The notes: generated by a model not told the origin, from the letters alone. Shown: positions 9,133 through 18,684, counted from the stretch's first letter. The stretch is DNA of 64,000 nt from Marinomonas lutimaris (GCF_019426345.1 NZ_JAHLLW010000013.1:56949-120948); one strand, 5' to 3'. Numbers and translations: made by a program.

Positions 9133-10122
9133 TTGAAAAAGAAAATTCTGATTTACAACAGAGTACCTAAAGATCTGGCCAAAAAAATAGCTAAGAACTT
9201 TAAGGTCACCATGATAGATGATCAAGCAATTGATGCAGAAAGTAATTTTTTACAGGCTCTATCAGAAACTCACGGGGTGATTGGTGGCGGTCGTGAATTT
9301 AATAGCGACTCCTTAAAACTAGCGAAGAATCTTGAGGTAATATCAAATATTTCAGTTGGATATGATAATTGTGATGTGAAATATCTAAGTGAACGAAAAA
9401 TAATGCTAACAAACACCCCCAATGTACTAAACGAAACAACTGCAGATCTTGCTCTTGCGCTTTTACTATCAACAGCTAGAAGAGTGCCTGAACTAGATAA
9501 ATGGACAAAATCAAATAACTGGAAAAAACCAATTGATAGTTCTGTATTTGGTGACTCTTTATTTGGTTATGATATTCACGGGAAAACAATTGGCATTATT
9601 GGTTTAGGAAAAATAGGTAAAGCGATAGCTCGTCGTGCAAGATTTGGATTCAACATGAACATTATTTATAGCGGCCGAACACGACATAAAGATCAAGAAA
9701 AAATATTAAACGCCAAACATGTAGATCTAAAAACCTTATATAAAGAAGCTGACTTTATCTGCCCAGTTGTTCCTTTATCAGATTCAACAAAAAATATGAT
9801 CAACGAGAGTTCATTTAACATCATGAAGAAAAACGCCATTTTAATTAATGTCTCTCGTGGCGCGATTGTTAATGAAAACGATCTAATAAACGCGTTAAAA
9901 AATAATAAAATAGCGGGCGCAGGATTAGATGTTTATAGCAAAGAGCCTTTAGAAATCTCCGAATTATTTGAATTCCCCAATGTCGTCACTTTACCTCATA
10001 TAGGCTCAGCAACACATGATACAAGACGGGCAATGGCAGTCAAAGCGATTGACAACCTTTGCTCAGCATTGAATGGCAATGTTCCAATAGACCTTGTTAA
10101 TAGAGATGTTTTCAAAATTTAA
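9133..10122 (+). CDS. D-isomer-specific 2-hydroxyacid dehydrogenase
   Basis: 329 residues from a TTG start preceded by GGAG (9121). The NAD(P)-binding motif is GKTIGIIGLGKIGKAIARRA, and the catalytic Arg, Glu and His are in NVSRGAIVNENDL, YSKEPLEI and LPHIGSATH. The family reduces 2-keto acids such as glyoxylate, hydroxypyruvate or pyruvate to D-hydroxy acids; GhrB/glycerate dehydrogenase-like enzymes are the closest in my memory. The open frame extends to a TTG at 9037 but lacks family-like sequence there. It is followed by a convergent LysR gene 21 bp away. Confidence 0.82.
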   Translation: MKKKILIYNRVPKDLAKKIAKNFKVTMIDDQAIDAESNFLQALSETHGVIGGGREFNSDSLKLAKNLEVISNISVGYDNCDVKYLSERKIMLTNTPNVLNETTADLALALLLSTARRVPELDKWTKSNNWKKPIDSSVFGDSLFGYDIHGKTIGIIGLGKIGKAIARRARFGFNMNIIYSGRTRHKDQEKILNAKHVDLKTLYKEADFICPVVPLSDSTKNMINESSFNIMKKNAILINVSRGAIVNENDLINALKNNKIAGAGLDVYSKEPLEISELFEFPNVVTLPHIGSATHDTRRAMAVKAIDNLCSALNGNVPIDLVNRDVFKI

Positions 10123-10143
10123 AATCTATATTGCTATATTTCA

Positions 10144-11022
10144 TCATAATGATTCCCAGAAACTTTCACTAAAATCATTTTTTATTTTAGTTGATTTATA
10201 CAATCTAATATCAACAGGGATTGTAAAACCCTCATCTAATAATATCCTCACTTTTCCGTTTTTAAGTTCGTTTTCCATTATAGATTTAGGTAACCAAGCA
10301 ATACCTTTATTTTCAATAACCATTGAAAGCAACACGGGTGATAAATGAGATTCAAAAAAAACATCTAATTTTGGGCATTTTTTTTTACTTTTTAATTTTT
10401 CTTTTAATATTCGACCTAATGCAGACTCTTCACTGTACCTTAAAAATGGAATTTTAGTTTCGACCATTTTTTTTGTATCAATAAAAAATTCAGATCCGAC
10501 AACCGGAATTAGTTCATCATCTCCAATTTTTTTATACATAAACTGATCTTCTGATAATAAACTATCAACATTTTCCAGACCATGACAAAGTAAAAAATCA
10601 GTTTCTCTATCTATTAACATTTCTTCGCATTTTTTCATACTGTTTGTTGTTAACTTAATAGCTTCAAACGATGCTTGACTATCCAAGCTTCTAATCCATT
10701 TAGGAAAAAACGTAAAAGAGAGCGTGTATGTAGCAGCAAACTGCAATGAATGCTGCTCTTTACTGCCTAGCTCTCTCGCTCTTTCACGAAAAAAATAAAG
10801 CCTACTTGATAGGTCTTGAGCCAACGCCAGCATCTCATGCCCAGTTTCAGTCAAGTTAGTTCCCTGAGATGTTCTATCAAATAATTCAACACCCAACCAT
10901 TCCTCTAGAGACTTAATTCTTCGACTAAATGCGGGCTGAGTGACATTTCTGAACTCAGCAGCACGTGAAAAATTTTTGTAACTTGCTAGAGCAATAAAAT
11001 CTTCTAACCACAATGAATCCAT
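10144..11022 (-). CDS. LysR-family transcriptional regulator
   Basis: 292 residues with an N-terminal winged HTH (MDSLWLEDFIALASYKNFSR, then AAEFRNVTQPAFSRRIKSLE) and a divergent C-terminal effector domain. The start ATG at 11022 is preferred over a TTG two codons upstream; AGG lies upstream. It is divergent from the FumA-type fumarase and convergent with the hydroxyacid dehydrogenase, so the fumarase promoter is the most likely target. Strongly AT-rich, like the rest of this islet. Effector unknown. Confidence 0.85.
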   Translation of the reverse strand: MDSLWLEDFIALASYKNFSRAAEFRNVTQPAFSRRIKSLEEWLGVELFDRTSQGTNLTETGHEMLALAQDLSSRLYFFRERARELGSKEQHSLQFAATYTLSFTFFPKWIRSLDSQASFEAIKLTTNSMKKCEEMLIDRETDFLLCHGLENVDSLLSEDQFMYKKIGDDELIPVVGSEFFIDTKKMVETKIPFLRYSEESALGRILKEKLKSKKKCPKLDVFFESHLSPVLLSMVIENKGIAWLPKSIMENELKNGKVRILLDEGFTIPVDIRLYKSTKIKNDFSESFWESL

Positions 11023-11228
11023 TTCCAATACCTATTTTGCATAGAGAGATGCTTTATTAGCATTTCCATTATCAAATGAACATAATTTAAAATCAACTAA
11101 AGCTTAATCATCTCATTCTCTTATTTTCAACAATAGATAGATGCATTAATAATTCATTTAAAAAATTAAAAATACAAAACTGACCTTATAAAGAAATTTA
11201 ATTTTTATACTATCATTTGAGGCTGGCC

Positions 11229-12854
11229 ATGCAATATAAAAAAATGTTTCCTTTAGGAAAATCTGAAACAAATTATAGAAAGCTAACATCAGATTATGTT
11301 TCTGTAGAAAGCTTTAATGGAAAAAATATTTTAAAGATAGATCCTGAAGGCATTAAGTTACTTACTAAGGAAGCGTTTAAAGAAATATCTCATAAAGTCA
11401 GACCATCTCATCTTAAACAAGTTCGAGATATTCTTGATGATCCAGAAGCATCAGAGAACGATCGCTTTGTCGCATTGCAAATGTTAAAAAATACTGCGCT
11501 AGCCGTTGGTGGTGTTTTGCCAATGTGCCAAGACACTGGAACAGCTATCATCCAAGCAAAAAGAGGCAAAAATGTTTGGGTTGATGGTGAAGATGAAGCC
11601 TACATTTCTCAAGGTGTGTTTGAAGCGTTTACGCAACTTAATTTACGTTATTCTCAAATTTCACCAGTAAGCCTCTACGAAGAGGTCAATACAAAGAACA
11701 ACTTACCAGCACAAATTGATTTGTATGGCACAGAAGGTGATGAGTACGAATTTTTATTCATGGCCAAGGGTGGCGGTTCTGCAAATAAAACCTACTTATT
11801 TCAGGAAACCAAAGCACTACTTAATCATGATTCTTTAATGAAGTTCCTAAAAGAAAATCTTAAGAAAATTGGCACAGCAGCGTGCCCTCCTTACCACTTA
11901 GCAATTGTTATTGGTGGAACTTCAGCAGAGTCAACACTTAAAACGGTGAAGCAGGCAACAGCGCGCTATCTTGATACGCTACCAACAAGTGGTGGCGAGT
12001 ATGGACAAGCTTATAGAGATTTAGAAGCAGAAAAAGAAGTACTAGAGCTCACTCAGAAGTTTGGCATTGGATGCCAATTCGATGGAAAATACTTCTGTCA
12101 TGATGTTCGAGTCATTCGCTTACCTCGACATGGTGCATCTTGTCCAGTTGGTATTGGCGTTTCCTGCGCTGCAGATCGCCAAGCCTTAGCGAAGATAACA
12201 AAAGATGGCATCTTCATTGAACAATTAGAAGACGATCCAGCCGCATATTTACCCGATTTAACCGATGAAGAAATAGGCAGTACTGCGGTTTCAATTGATC
12301 TAAATGTACCAATGCCAAAAATTCTTGAGCAACTTAGTGCTCTAAAAGTTAGCACTAGGGTGAGTTTAAATGGAACCATTATTATTGCTAGAGACATAGC
12401 TCATGCAAAACTAAAAGAAAGATTAGATAAAGGCGAAGTGCTTCCTCAATATTTAAGAGACCACCCTGTCTTTTATGCAGGTCCATCTAAAGTTCCTGAT
12501 GGTTATGCTGTTGGTTCGCTTGGCCCGACTACAGCCGCACGAATGGATCCATATGTTGATATCTTTCAAGAAGTTGGTGCATCGATGGTGATGATTGGGA
12601 AAGGGAATCGTGGACCATCTGTTGCTGAAGCATGTAAAAAACATGGCGGCTTTCACCTTGGGTCAATTGGAGGAATATCCGCATCATTAGCTCAGCACTC
12701 AGTAAAAAGTATTGAGTGCATTGAATACCCAGAGCTGGGTATGGAAGCAATATGGAAAATTGAAGCTGAAGACTTTCCAGCTTTTATTGTTGTAGACGAT
12801 AAAGGAAATGATTTCTTTAACCCTAATAAAGGGCAAGTTATTCAATTTGCATAA
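11229..12854 (+). CDS. fumA: Class I (4Fe-4S) fumarate hydratase, FumA/FumB type
   Basis: 541 residues that align from memory nearly end to end with E. coli Fum[87 protein letters not shown]. The cluster cysteines are C100, C219 and C313. It interconverts fumarate and malate; close relatives also act on tartrate or mesaconate, and the adjacent hydroxyacid dehydrogenase and LysR gene leave a specialised role open. ATG start with GAGG 6 nt upstream. The N-terminal 50 residues are the least conserved part. Confidence 0.9.
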   Translation: MQYKKMFPLGKSETNYRKLTSDYVSVESFNGKNILKIDPEGIKLLTKEAFKEISHKVRPSHLKQVRDILDDPEASENDRFVALQMLKNTALAVGGVLPMCQDTGTAIIQAKRGKNVWVDGEDEAYISQGVFEAFTQLNLRYSQISPVSLYEEVNTKNNLPAQIDLYGTEGDEYEFLFMAKGGGSANKTYLFQETKALLNHDSLMKFLKENLKKIGTAACPPYHLAIVIGGTSAESTLKTVKQATARYLDTLPTSGGEYGQAYRDLEAEKEVLELTQKFGIGCQFDGKYFCHDVRVIRLPRHGASCPVGIGVSCAADRQALAKITKDGIFIEQLEDDPAAYLPDLTDEEIGSTAVSIDLNVPMPKILEQLSALKVSTRVSLNGTIIIARDIAHAKLKERLDKGEVLPQYLRDHPVFYAGPSKVPDGYAVGSLGPTTAARMDPYVDIFQEVGASMVMIGKGNRGPSVAEACKKHGGFHLGSIGGISASLAQHSVKSIECIEYPELGMEAIWKIEAEDFPAFIVVDDKGNDFFNPNKGQVIQFA

Positions 12855-12910
12855 CCATCGAGTTAATCGCAAAATCAACAAGTACACGATGAAAATCTTT
12901 GACATCTAAA

Positions 12911-12957
12911 AAGTAAGCAGATCGGAGGAATAAAGCGTCGTCCTTCGATCTCTACTT
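12911..12957 (+). terminator. Imperfect hairpin after fumA, between convergent genes
   Basis: AAGTAAGCAGATCGGAGGA pairs imperfectly with TCCTTCGATCTCTACTT around a loop near 12930-12940. There is no clear T run on either side, so it may be a weak bidirectional terminator between fumA and the convergent TetR gene. Confidence 0.35.
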
Positions 12958-13026
12958 AGAACACTTAACAGTTTGCAATATTCTTCGCTACCTAACAAAA
13001 ACCATATTCCGCATAAATGTTATTGA

Positions 13027-13599
13027 TTAAGAATTTTGAGCGGGTGCGCCGCGTCGTAATCCTTCCATAACCAAATCCATGAGCCATGTAAGACGTGGTC
13101 GCCAGTCTTCACTAGCATCGATCTGCCAAATACCTGCAATTGCCAGAAAAAAATCGTCAGCTGTAATTCCTGATCGGATAGTACCTGCTTCCACATTAGC
13201 ATCTAGAAGCATTTGTGCTGCATTGATTACTGATGCGTAACCTCCCGTCCCAGCACAATCTTTCGAACTCGTTACTTGACGAATTGCGTTCGCCAGACCC
13301 GCTTTCGTTATGGCGTACTCGGCAAGACGGTACATCCATTCCCTTAACGCTTGGCTGGGCGGAACCGTCTTAAGAAGGTGTTCTGCAAACTCAGTCACTT
13401 GCGACATCTCGTGACGATATACCTCAATGACCAATGCTTCACGGGTTGGGAAGTGTCGGTAAAAAGTTCCCTGTCCGACACCTGCTTTCTTGGCAATGGC
13501 ACTCAGCGGTGTTTCAGCAGAGTTAATCAACTCCGCAAGTGCAACCGTTAGGATACGTTCTCGGTTCTGAACAGCATCAGCACGCTTAGGGCTATCCAC
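13027..13599 (-). CDS. TetR/AcrR-family repressor
   Basis: 190 residues with the TetR N-terminal HTH: NRERILTVALAELINS, then LSAIAKKAGVGQGTFYRHFP. The C-terminal ligand domain is not assignable. The GTG start is 5 nt after AAGGAG. It is divergent from an SDR oxidoreductase gene, and the 116-bp intergenic region contains two palindromic CGGA...TCCG sites, so it very probably represses the SDR gene and itself. Confidence 0.88.
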   Translation of the reverse strand: MDSPKRADAVQNRERILTVALAELINSAETPLSAIAKKAGVGQGTFYRHFPTREALVIEVYRHEMSQVTEFAEHLLKTVPPSQALREWMYRLAEYAITKAGLANAIRQVTSSKDCAGTGGYASVINAAQMLLDANVEAGTIRSGITADDFFLAIAGIWQIDASEDWRPRLTWLMDLVMEGLRRGAPAQNS

Positions 13600-13624
13600 A
13601 TAGTCTCCTTATGATAAATTTATT

Positions 13625-13653
13625 TTGACAAGCGGACAGCTGTCCGTTACTCT
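13625..13653 (+). promoter_or_regulatory. SDR promoter with embedded TetR-type operator
   Basis: TTGACA at 13625-13630 and TACTCT at 13648-13653 are spaced by 17 bp, and the 14-bp perfect palindrome CGGACAGCTGTCCG (13633-13646) fills the spacer, a classical repression geometry. The -10 is a weak match to TATAAT. Confidence 0.55.
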
Positions 13654-13663
13654 TCAAAAAAAG

Positions 13664-13677
13664 CGGAGGATTGTCCG
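13664..13677. promoter_or_regulatory. Second TetR-type operator, imperfect copy
   Basis: CGGAGGATTGTCCG repeats the CGGA...TCCG half sites of the perfect palindrome at 13633-13646, 31 bp away centre to centre (about three helical turns), between that site and the SDR ribosome-binding site. Confidence 0.5.
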
Positions 13678-13715
13678 TTTATTATTTTACCCTTTTTATT
13701 CACTAGGAGAAACCC

Positions 13716-14471
13716 ATGAAAAACACAGGTAATACGATTCTTATCACTGGCTCAACTTCAGGCATAGGTCTTGGCCTAGCTCTACGTTTTCATAAAGCTG
13801 GAAACAAGGTGATCATTGCTGGAAGACGAAAAGCTTTGCTTCAACAAATCACTACAGATTACCCGGGTATCGAAGCCATCGAACTAGATGTATCGGACGC
13901 TGCATCTATTGTCCAAGCAAGTGAACTAGTCGCTGAGCGTTACCCTGATTTGAATGTTGTTATCAACAACGCTGGCGTTATGTTGAGCGATGATTTTGTG
14001 AAAGCAGATTCATTAAAAACTGCCGAAGAGTCTGTCACCATTAACCTTCTAGGCACCATCCGTATGACCTATGCGTTCTTGCCGCAATTAACGCAGACAA
14101 AAGACGCCACTCTTATCAATGTTAGTTCTTCTTTAGCATTTGTACCGTTTCCAATAGCAACAACCTATAGTGCTACTAAAGCAGCAGTTCATGCGTTCAC
14201 CGAAGGCTTACGCGTTCAACTCGCCGACACCTCTGTACGCGTCATAGAGTTAGCTCCTCCTGGTGTTCGTACAACACTATTCGGTCAGGAAAATGACGAC
14301 CACGCTATGCCTCTAGAAGACTTCCTCAATGAGACGATGTCCATTTTGCATAGCGAACCCACACCTAAAGAAATCATTGTGGAAAACGCCAAATTCATGC
14401 GTGATGCCGTAGCAACAGGCAACTATGACAATGCCCTTGGAATGCTTTCTGCGTGGAAACCAGCGGACTAA
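13716..14471 (+). CDS. Short-chain dehydrogenase/reductase, DltE-like
   Basis: 251 residues of the classical SDR family: cofactor motif TGSTSGIGLGLA, NNAG at VVINNAGVM, catalytic Ser in NVSSSLAF, and YSATKAA for Tyr/Lys. After the active site ELAPPGVRTTLFG is typical of DltE-like oxidoreductases, which lack a settled substrate. RBS TAGGAGAAACCC. TetR regulation is inferred from the palindromes upstream. Followed by a strong hairpin, then the patatin-like gene. Confidence 0.87.
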   Translation: MKNTGNTILITGSTSGIGLGLALRFHKAGNKVIIAGRRKALLQQITTDYPGIEAIELDVSDAASIVQASELVAERYPDLNVVINNAGVMLSDDFVKADSLKTAEESVTINLLGTIRMTYAFLPQLTQTKDATLINVSSSLAFVPFPIATTYSATKAAVHAFTEGLRVQLADTSVRVIELAPPGVRTTLFGQENDDHAMPLEDFLNETMSILHSEPTPKEIIVENAKFMRDAVATGNYDNALGMLSAWKPAD

Positions 14472-14481
14472 GGCTACCAAA

Positions 14482-14521
14482 AATGAGTCATCACAAGCAT
14501 CTTCTTATGTGGTGGCTCATT
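14482..14521 (+). terminator. Long stem-loop after the SDR gene
   Basis: AATGAGTCATCACA (14482-14495) pairs completely, with G-T wobbles, with TGTGGTGGCTCATT (14508-14521) around a 12-nt loop. No T run follows, so it may act as a processing or attenuation hairpin between the SDR and patatin genes rather than a strict terminator. Confidence 0.45.
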
Positions 14522-14574
14522 CTTACCTGCAATAAGAATTGACGAACTACTGTTTATTATAGAGAAACCTATCA

Positions 14575-15453
14575 ATGCCTCACACCATAAACCACGCTAT
14601 TGAACGTACTGTCGTATTTGATGCTGGAGGTGTTGCTGGTATGGCTTGGACCACAGGTTTAGTCTATGGTCTGAAACATGAGGAATGTGATATATCAAAA
14701 GCCGAAGTGTTAATTGGCTCTTCATTGTCAGCTCTTCTAGCCGCACAGATTCATAGCGGAGTTTCTCTAGATAAATTATTTAGTATGCAAGTGCTGGCCT
14801 CAACACCCCACAGTTGGCAGTCTGTAACATCAATAGAAAGTTATCGTATTTTGGAGCTTTGGTCTCAACTAATAGCTAGTGACACAAATTCATCTCAAGA
14901 GAATATTCTTGATATATTGCTAAAAAAGCACACCACATTTACACCATTGGCTTGGAAAAAAATTATATCCGAGCACATTTTTATGTTGGATTGGTCAGAG
15001 CGAGCATTACAAGTTGTTGCTACTGACTGCGAAAGCGGTCAATTAGTAATCTTTGATAAACTTTCAGGTGTTAGCCTGCTTGATGCTATTGCTGCTAGCA
15101 GTGCAACGCCTGGGTTAGTGGATCCAATAAAAATAGATGGGCGCTACTACACAGATGGCGGGCTGCATTCAGCAAAAAGCATTGCATTTGCTGCAGGAGC
15201 CCAAAAGATCATAATCATTTCCCCCATGGGAACCGCTGGGTGGCCGATAAACAATAAACATTACTTCATGCAGGTTGAAAAGCTTAAAGAGTCAGGAAGT
15301 GACGTTATGTTTATCACTCCAGACTACCCTTCACGCATTGAGTTTGAAGATAACCCTTTCCTAATTCAGACACGAGCTCATACCGCTGAAGCAGGCTTTA
15401 TACAAGGCCGCAAACTTGCCGAAGATATAAAAATTTTTTGGTTAGGTAGATAA
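14575..15453 (+). CDS. Patatin-like phospholipase family protein
   Basis: 292 residues. The oxyanion-hole loop is FDAGGVAGMAW (GGxxGxx), the nucleophile elbow is IGSSLSA, and the dyad Asp is in YYTDGGLHSAKSI (DGG). In canonical patatins the loop is GGG-R-G and the elbow GxSxG; here the last Gly of the elbow is Ser and the Arg is missing, so lipid acyl hydrolase activity is probable but not certain. No signal peptide. Likely cytoplasmic. Probably read from the SDR promoter or its own weak one. Confidence 0.72.
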   Translation: MPHTINHAIERTVVFDAGGVAGMAWTTGLVYGLKHEECDISKAEVLIGSSLSALLAAQIHSGVSLDKLFSMQVLASTPHSWQSVTSIESYRILELWSQLIASDTNSSQENILDILLKKHTTFTPLAWKKIISEHIFMLDWSERALQVVATDCESGQLVIFDKLSGVSLLDAIAASSATPGLVDPIKIDGRYYTDGGLHSAKSIAFAAGAQKIIIISPMGTAGWPINNKHYFMQVEKLKESGSDVMFITPDYPSRIEFEDNPFLIQTRAHTAEAGFIQGRKLAEDIKIFWLGR

Positions 15454-15463
15454 CACTACACTC

Positions 15464-15500
15464 GCTCAGGCCTGATCTGTACTAGCTCAGACCTGATCTG
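15464..15500. repeat. Tandem 16-bp repeat, IS-end-like
   Basis: GCTCAGGCCTGATCTG (15464-15479) and GCTCAGACCTGATCTG (15485-15500) differ at one base and are 21 bp apart. Read on the other strand the block begins TGTCAGATCAGGTCTGAG, which looks like the terminal repeat of an insertion sequence; no transposase remains. Confidence 0.45.
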
Positions 15501-15578
15501 ACAGTTACCTCATTTTGAACCGATGTCTATTAGCCTAGGGAAGTTGTCTCGAAAATTGCTCCTGCATTGCCCTAATTA

Positions 15579-15594
15579 CCTACATCCATGTAGG
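15579..15594. repeat. Short palindrome CCTACATCCATGTAGG
   Basis: A perfect 7-bp inverted repeat with a 2-bp centre, in a 212-bp gene-free stretch. Similar ACATCCATGTAGG intergenic palindromes are common in marine gammaproteobacteria in my memory; it could also work as a weak hairpin downstream of the convergent patatin and TonB receptor genes. Confidence 0.4.
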
Positions 15595-15665
15595 CATACG
15601 GGTCACGCCACTAAGGCTTAGTAGACTTATTTGCACCTTCTCTAGCTATTACCTATAAAAAACGT

Positions 15666-17576
15666 CTAAAAACTATATTCCAACGATGCCCAGTATGCAC
15701 GACCAGTGTCAACAAAGCCGTATTCATCAAATTCAAACTCTTCGTCCATTAAATTATTGATTCCTGCTTGAACAGTAAAGTTATCGCTCATGGCATACTG
15801 CACCCCTATATGGAATAGATTATAAGATGGCGCTTGAGTTTCTGTATTACTTGATAGGCCGGTCTCCTGAGACTCTTTTCCTCTGTACTCATAATCTATC
15901 CACGTCTTGACACGATCTACTACTTGCCAATTAAAAGTTGTAGCAAACAAGTGAAGGGGAATCTGAGTCAAAGGCTGTCCTTTGTTATCTCCAGACAGCT
16001 GCTCTGATTTTGTATAGGTATATCGGACATTAATATTTACATCGCTTGTCACCTGAAACTCAGAACTCAATTCGACACCCTGCGTTTTAGCCTCATCAAC
16101 ATTTATATTATAACGTGAACCGGATTCAACGCAGATAGATGCAGGGCAACTTGTTATCATAATTTTGTCATCAAAATGGTTATCAAATAACGTTGCACTC
16201 ATGATCTTGTTAGTACTACTGTAAATAACACTCACTTCTTTACTAATCGACGTTTCTGGTTTTAAGTCAGGATTACCATATATATCTCCCCCACGACTTT
16301 CTTGTGCCCAACCTTCTGTCATTGCTCTCAACTCTGGGGTTTGATAACCAGTTGCAACGCCTCCTTTTAATGTCCAGACATCATTCAAAAACCAGTTTGC
16401 ATAAAGTCGTGGACTAATTTGACTATCAAAGTTTTCATTCTTGTCAACTCGTATTCCACTGGTTAAAGAGACTGAATTAGTAACAAACCATTCATCTTCT
16501 CCATAGAGTGAAAATTGATCATTACTTATCGTTGTTAAATCAAGAACATTTTCAGCATCAGTTAGCTTAGCTTTGGCGATGTTTGTGCCAACCGTTGTAA
16601 TGTGATCATTAGTCGGAACAATCCAACGACTATCAACCACAAGATTCGTTATTCTCATGTCTCGACCTTCGTTATAGGTACTTTCACGCTGTACATAAGA
16701 GGTCTCTGAAACACTACCCCATTGCCCTGTATGGGTGAGAGCTATAGAGCTTTTATCATTATTCGCTTCACTACCAGTACGAGCATTAGCAGCGGCTGAT
16801 TTGCCGAGAGTAGTTATACGCTTTTGATTACTCTTCATCATATCCAAATCAAAAGCATGGTCGTCGTTAGGAGTAAAACGAAGTTGTGCATTATAATTGT
16901 GAATCTCTTTCTCTGTAGCGCCGCGAGCTACTTCATCTTCTTCATTAAAAAGACCACGAGCACCTAAACGTAAACTTAACGTATCCTCTATTAGTGGGCC
17001 AGCAAGGTAAATAGCTCCTTGTCTAGTGCCGCCAAACTCATCACTCTCTGCTCTCGATGCATCTATACGCACATTACCATGCCATTCATCAGTGGTTTTA
17101 CGAGTGATAATATTAACAACCCCCCCCATCGCATTAGCGCCATACAACGTAGACATTGGCCCTCGTATTACCTCGATTCTCTCTATTGACTTTAATGGTG
17201 GTAACCATTCTTGGTCCATGCCACCGCTACCGCTTGGCTGTGACTCTCTAGATGACTGCGGACGTCCATCAACTAACAATAATGTATATTTAGAGGGCAT
17301 ACCTCGAATAGAAATATCGTTACCAGAAGAACCTCCTGTTACGAATACCCCTGGGACGTGGTTAAGCACCTCCGTTATGTCTCTATATGAGCCCTGATTT
17401 ATATCGTTTTGATTAATAACCGTAATACTGGCTGGTGCTTCTGTAGTAGCTTGCTCATAACCAGACGCAGTAATAACCAACTCATTCAACTCTGTGGTTT
17501 CTGCTACTACAGAAGAAGAAAATAAACACAGATTAGCAACAGCTGAAGAAATTAAAAAATAGCGATTTGATGGCAT
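15666..17576 (-). CDS. TonB-dependent outer-membrane receptor
   Basis: 636 residues. A signal peptide (MPSNRYFLISSAVANLCLF ... VVAE) is followed by the TonB box-like ELVITASG, a plug domain with VPGVFVTGGSSGNDISIRG and LYGANAMGGVVNIITR, then a 22-strand-type barrel ending in RAYWASLEYSF with terminal Phe. Such receptors import siderophores, vitamin B12 or other large ligands using the proton motive force. The start at 17576 has TTAAGG 9 nt upstream. It lies 19 bp behind the metallo-beta-lactamase-fold gene and is presumably its operon partner. Confidence 0.88.
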   Translation of the reverse strand: MPSNRYFLISSAVANLCLFSSSVVAETTELNELVITASGYEQATTEAPASITVINQNDINQGSYRDITEVLNHVPGVFVTGGSSGNDISIRGMPSKYTLLLVDGRPQSSRESQPSGSGGMDQEWLPPLKSIERIEVIRGPMSTLYGANAMGGVVNIITRKTTDEWHGNVRIDASRAESDEFGGTRQGAIYLAGPLIEDTLSLRLGARGLFNEEDEVARGATEKEIHNYNAQLRFTPNDDHAFDLDMMKSNQKRITTLGKSAAANARTGSEANNDKSSIALTHTGQWGSVSETSYVQRESTYNEGRDMRITNLVVDSRWIVPTNDHITTVGTNIAKAKLTDAENVLDLTTISNDQFSLYGEDEWFVTNSVSLTSGIRVDKNENFDSQISPRLYANWFLNDVWTLKGGVATGYQTPELRAMTEGWAQESRGGDIYGNPDLKPETSISKEVSVIYSSTNKIMSATLFDNHFDDKIMITSCPASICVESGSRYNINVDEAKTQGVELSSEFQVTSDVNINVRYTYTKSEQLSGDNKGQPLTQIPLHLFATTFNWQVVDRVKTWIDYEYRGKESQETGLSSNTETQAPSYNLFHIGVQYAMSDNFTVQAGINNLMDEEFEFDEYGFVDTGRAYWASLEYSF

Positions 17577-17595
17577 TTTACAAACCTTAAGACAA

Positions 17596-18684
17596 TTAGT
17601 TAAATATACTTCGTGCGTTTTTTTGGACGCGCTGCTGGTATTGTTCAATTTTTACCAGTTGCGCTAGACTGCAATCTCTTAGGAGTTCAAAAGCCCCAGA
17701 AGCATTAGCGTCAACAAAAGGATGTGGCTCATTAGGAACACGTTTCGCCAAAACTTTTAAACGCTCCACACTGTTATCACGAGTAGGATGATTCGATAAA
17801 AACACGTCTACCGACTTCTCTTTAGAAAGATGTTGAAACCGAGCAGCAGAGTCTGAATACATTTTTAAACGATCAAGATTTGGACCAAAGTTTAATCCAG
17901 TTCCTCCCCATAAAGCAGCCGTATGACGTTGGTCGCCATCCTTAACCTCAAATATCAAAGACATTGTCCCCAGGGTATGCCCTGGAGTAACATAAAGTTG
18001 AACTCGTGTATCTCCGAGTTCAATAACATCACCGTCATTGATAGAAATATCTCTTGTTGGAGCAGCATCCCATTTAGGGTTAAAAATCTCTGGAATAGGC
18101 TTTTCTAATTCAGCCCAATCAGCATCTCCCATAACGACCCTAGGATGAAAATTATCCACTAAATATTTTTGGCCGCCGTAATGATCTCCATGAGCATGGG
18201 TAATAATTAAATAACGAATATCATTAGGATCCAGACCTAACGATCGAATACCTGGTACTAAGGTTTCTTCAGCTTTACGGTTACTGTTCATTGCATCAAT
18301 CAGAATTAAACCTTCAGAAGTTTGAATTACCCAACTAGCTACCGAGCGATTGCCAACAAAATACAAATTATCAAATACTTGCCGAGGTTCTATTATTGCT
18401 TTTTGGGCACGCAGAACTCGCTCTTCATCTGTTAATACGCGTTTTTTAGCGCCGGATCGTGCACCTGCCATTTTAAGAGGTTTATCAATTTCACAAATGC
18501 TGGCAAGTCCTGGGTATTTTGCACCCGCCAATAGACCTCTTTGTACGAGTTCATCAGGAGAGATCTCAAATTGTGCATTAATCTGACTAGAAAAAATAAA
18601 AGACACTGTCACAATAAGCGACATACACAACCTTTTTGACATATATAATGAGTTAAAAGGGCAACAACCCCTTTGCTTGATCAT
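17596..18684 (-). CDS. Exported metallo-beta-lactamase-fold hydrolase, subclass B3-like
   Basis: 362 residues from the ATG behind AGGGCGGTG (alternative ATG at 18642). A hydrophobic signal (LIVTVSFIFSSQINA) suggests export. The MBL motif is THAHGDHYGG (H163, H165, D167, H168), then GHTLGTMS with the second-site His and NHPTRDN. The stretches NLYFVGNRSVASWVIQTSEG and DGDVIELGDTRVQ strongly recall subclass B3 beta-lactamases, yet many family members are not lactamases. It is co-oriented with a TonB receptor gene and divergent from a LysR gene, so it may process the ligand of that receptor. Confidence 0.78.
   Translation of the reverse strand: MIKQRGCCPFNSLYMSKRLCMSLIVTVSFIFSSQINAQFEISPDELVQRGLLAGAKYPGLASICEIDKPLKMAGARSGAKKRVLTDEERVLRAQKAIIEPRQVFDNLYFVGNRSVASWVIQTSEGLILIDAMNSNRKAEETLVPGIRSLGLDPNDIRYLIITHAHGDHYGGQKYLVDNFHPRVVMGDADWAELEKPIPEIFNPKWDAAPTRDISINDGDVIELGDTRVQLYVTPGHTLGTMSLIFEVKDGDQRHTAALWGGTGLNFGPNLDRLKMYSDSAARFQHLSKEKSVDVFLSNHPTRDNSVERLKVLAKRVPNEPHPFVDANASGAFELLRDCSLAQLVKIEQYQQRVQKNARSIFN

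Noticed and set aside
11029..11228. LysR binding site between the LysR gene and fumA
   Set aside because: The region is so AT-rich that T-N11-A matches occur by chance; no distinctive dyad could be singled out.
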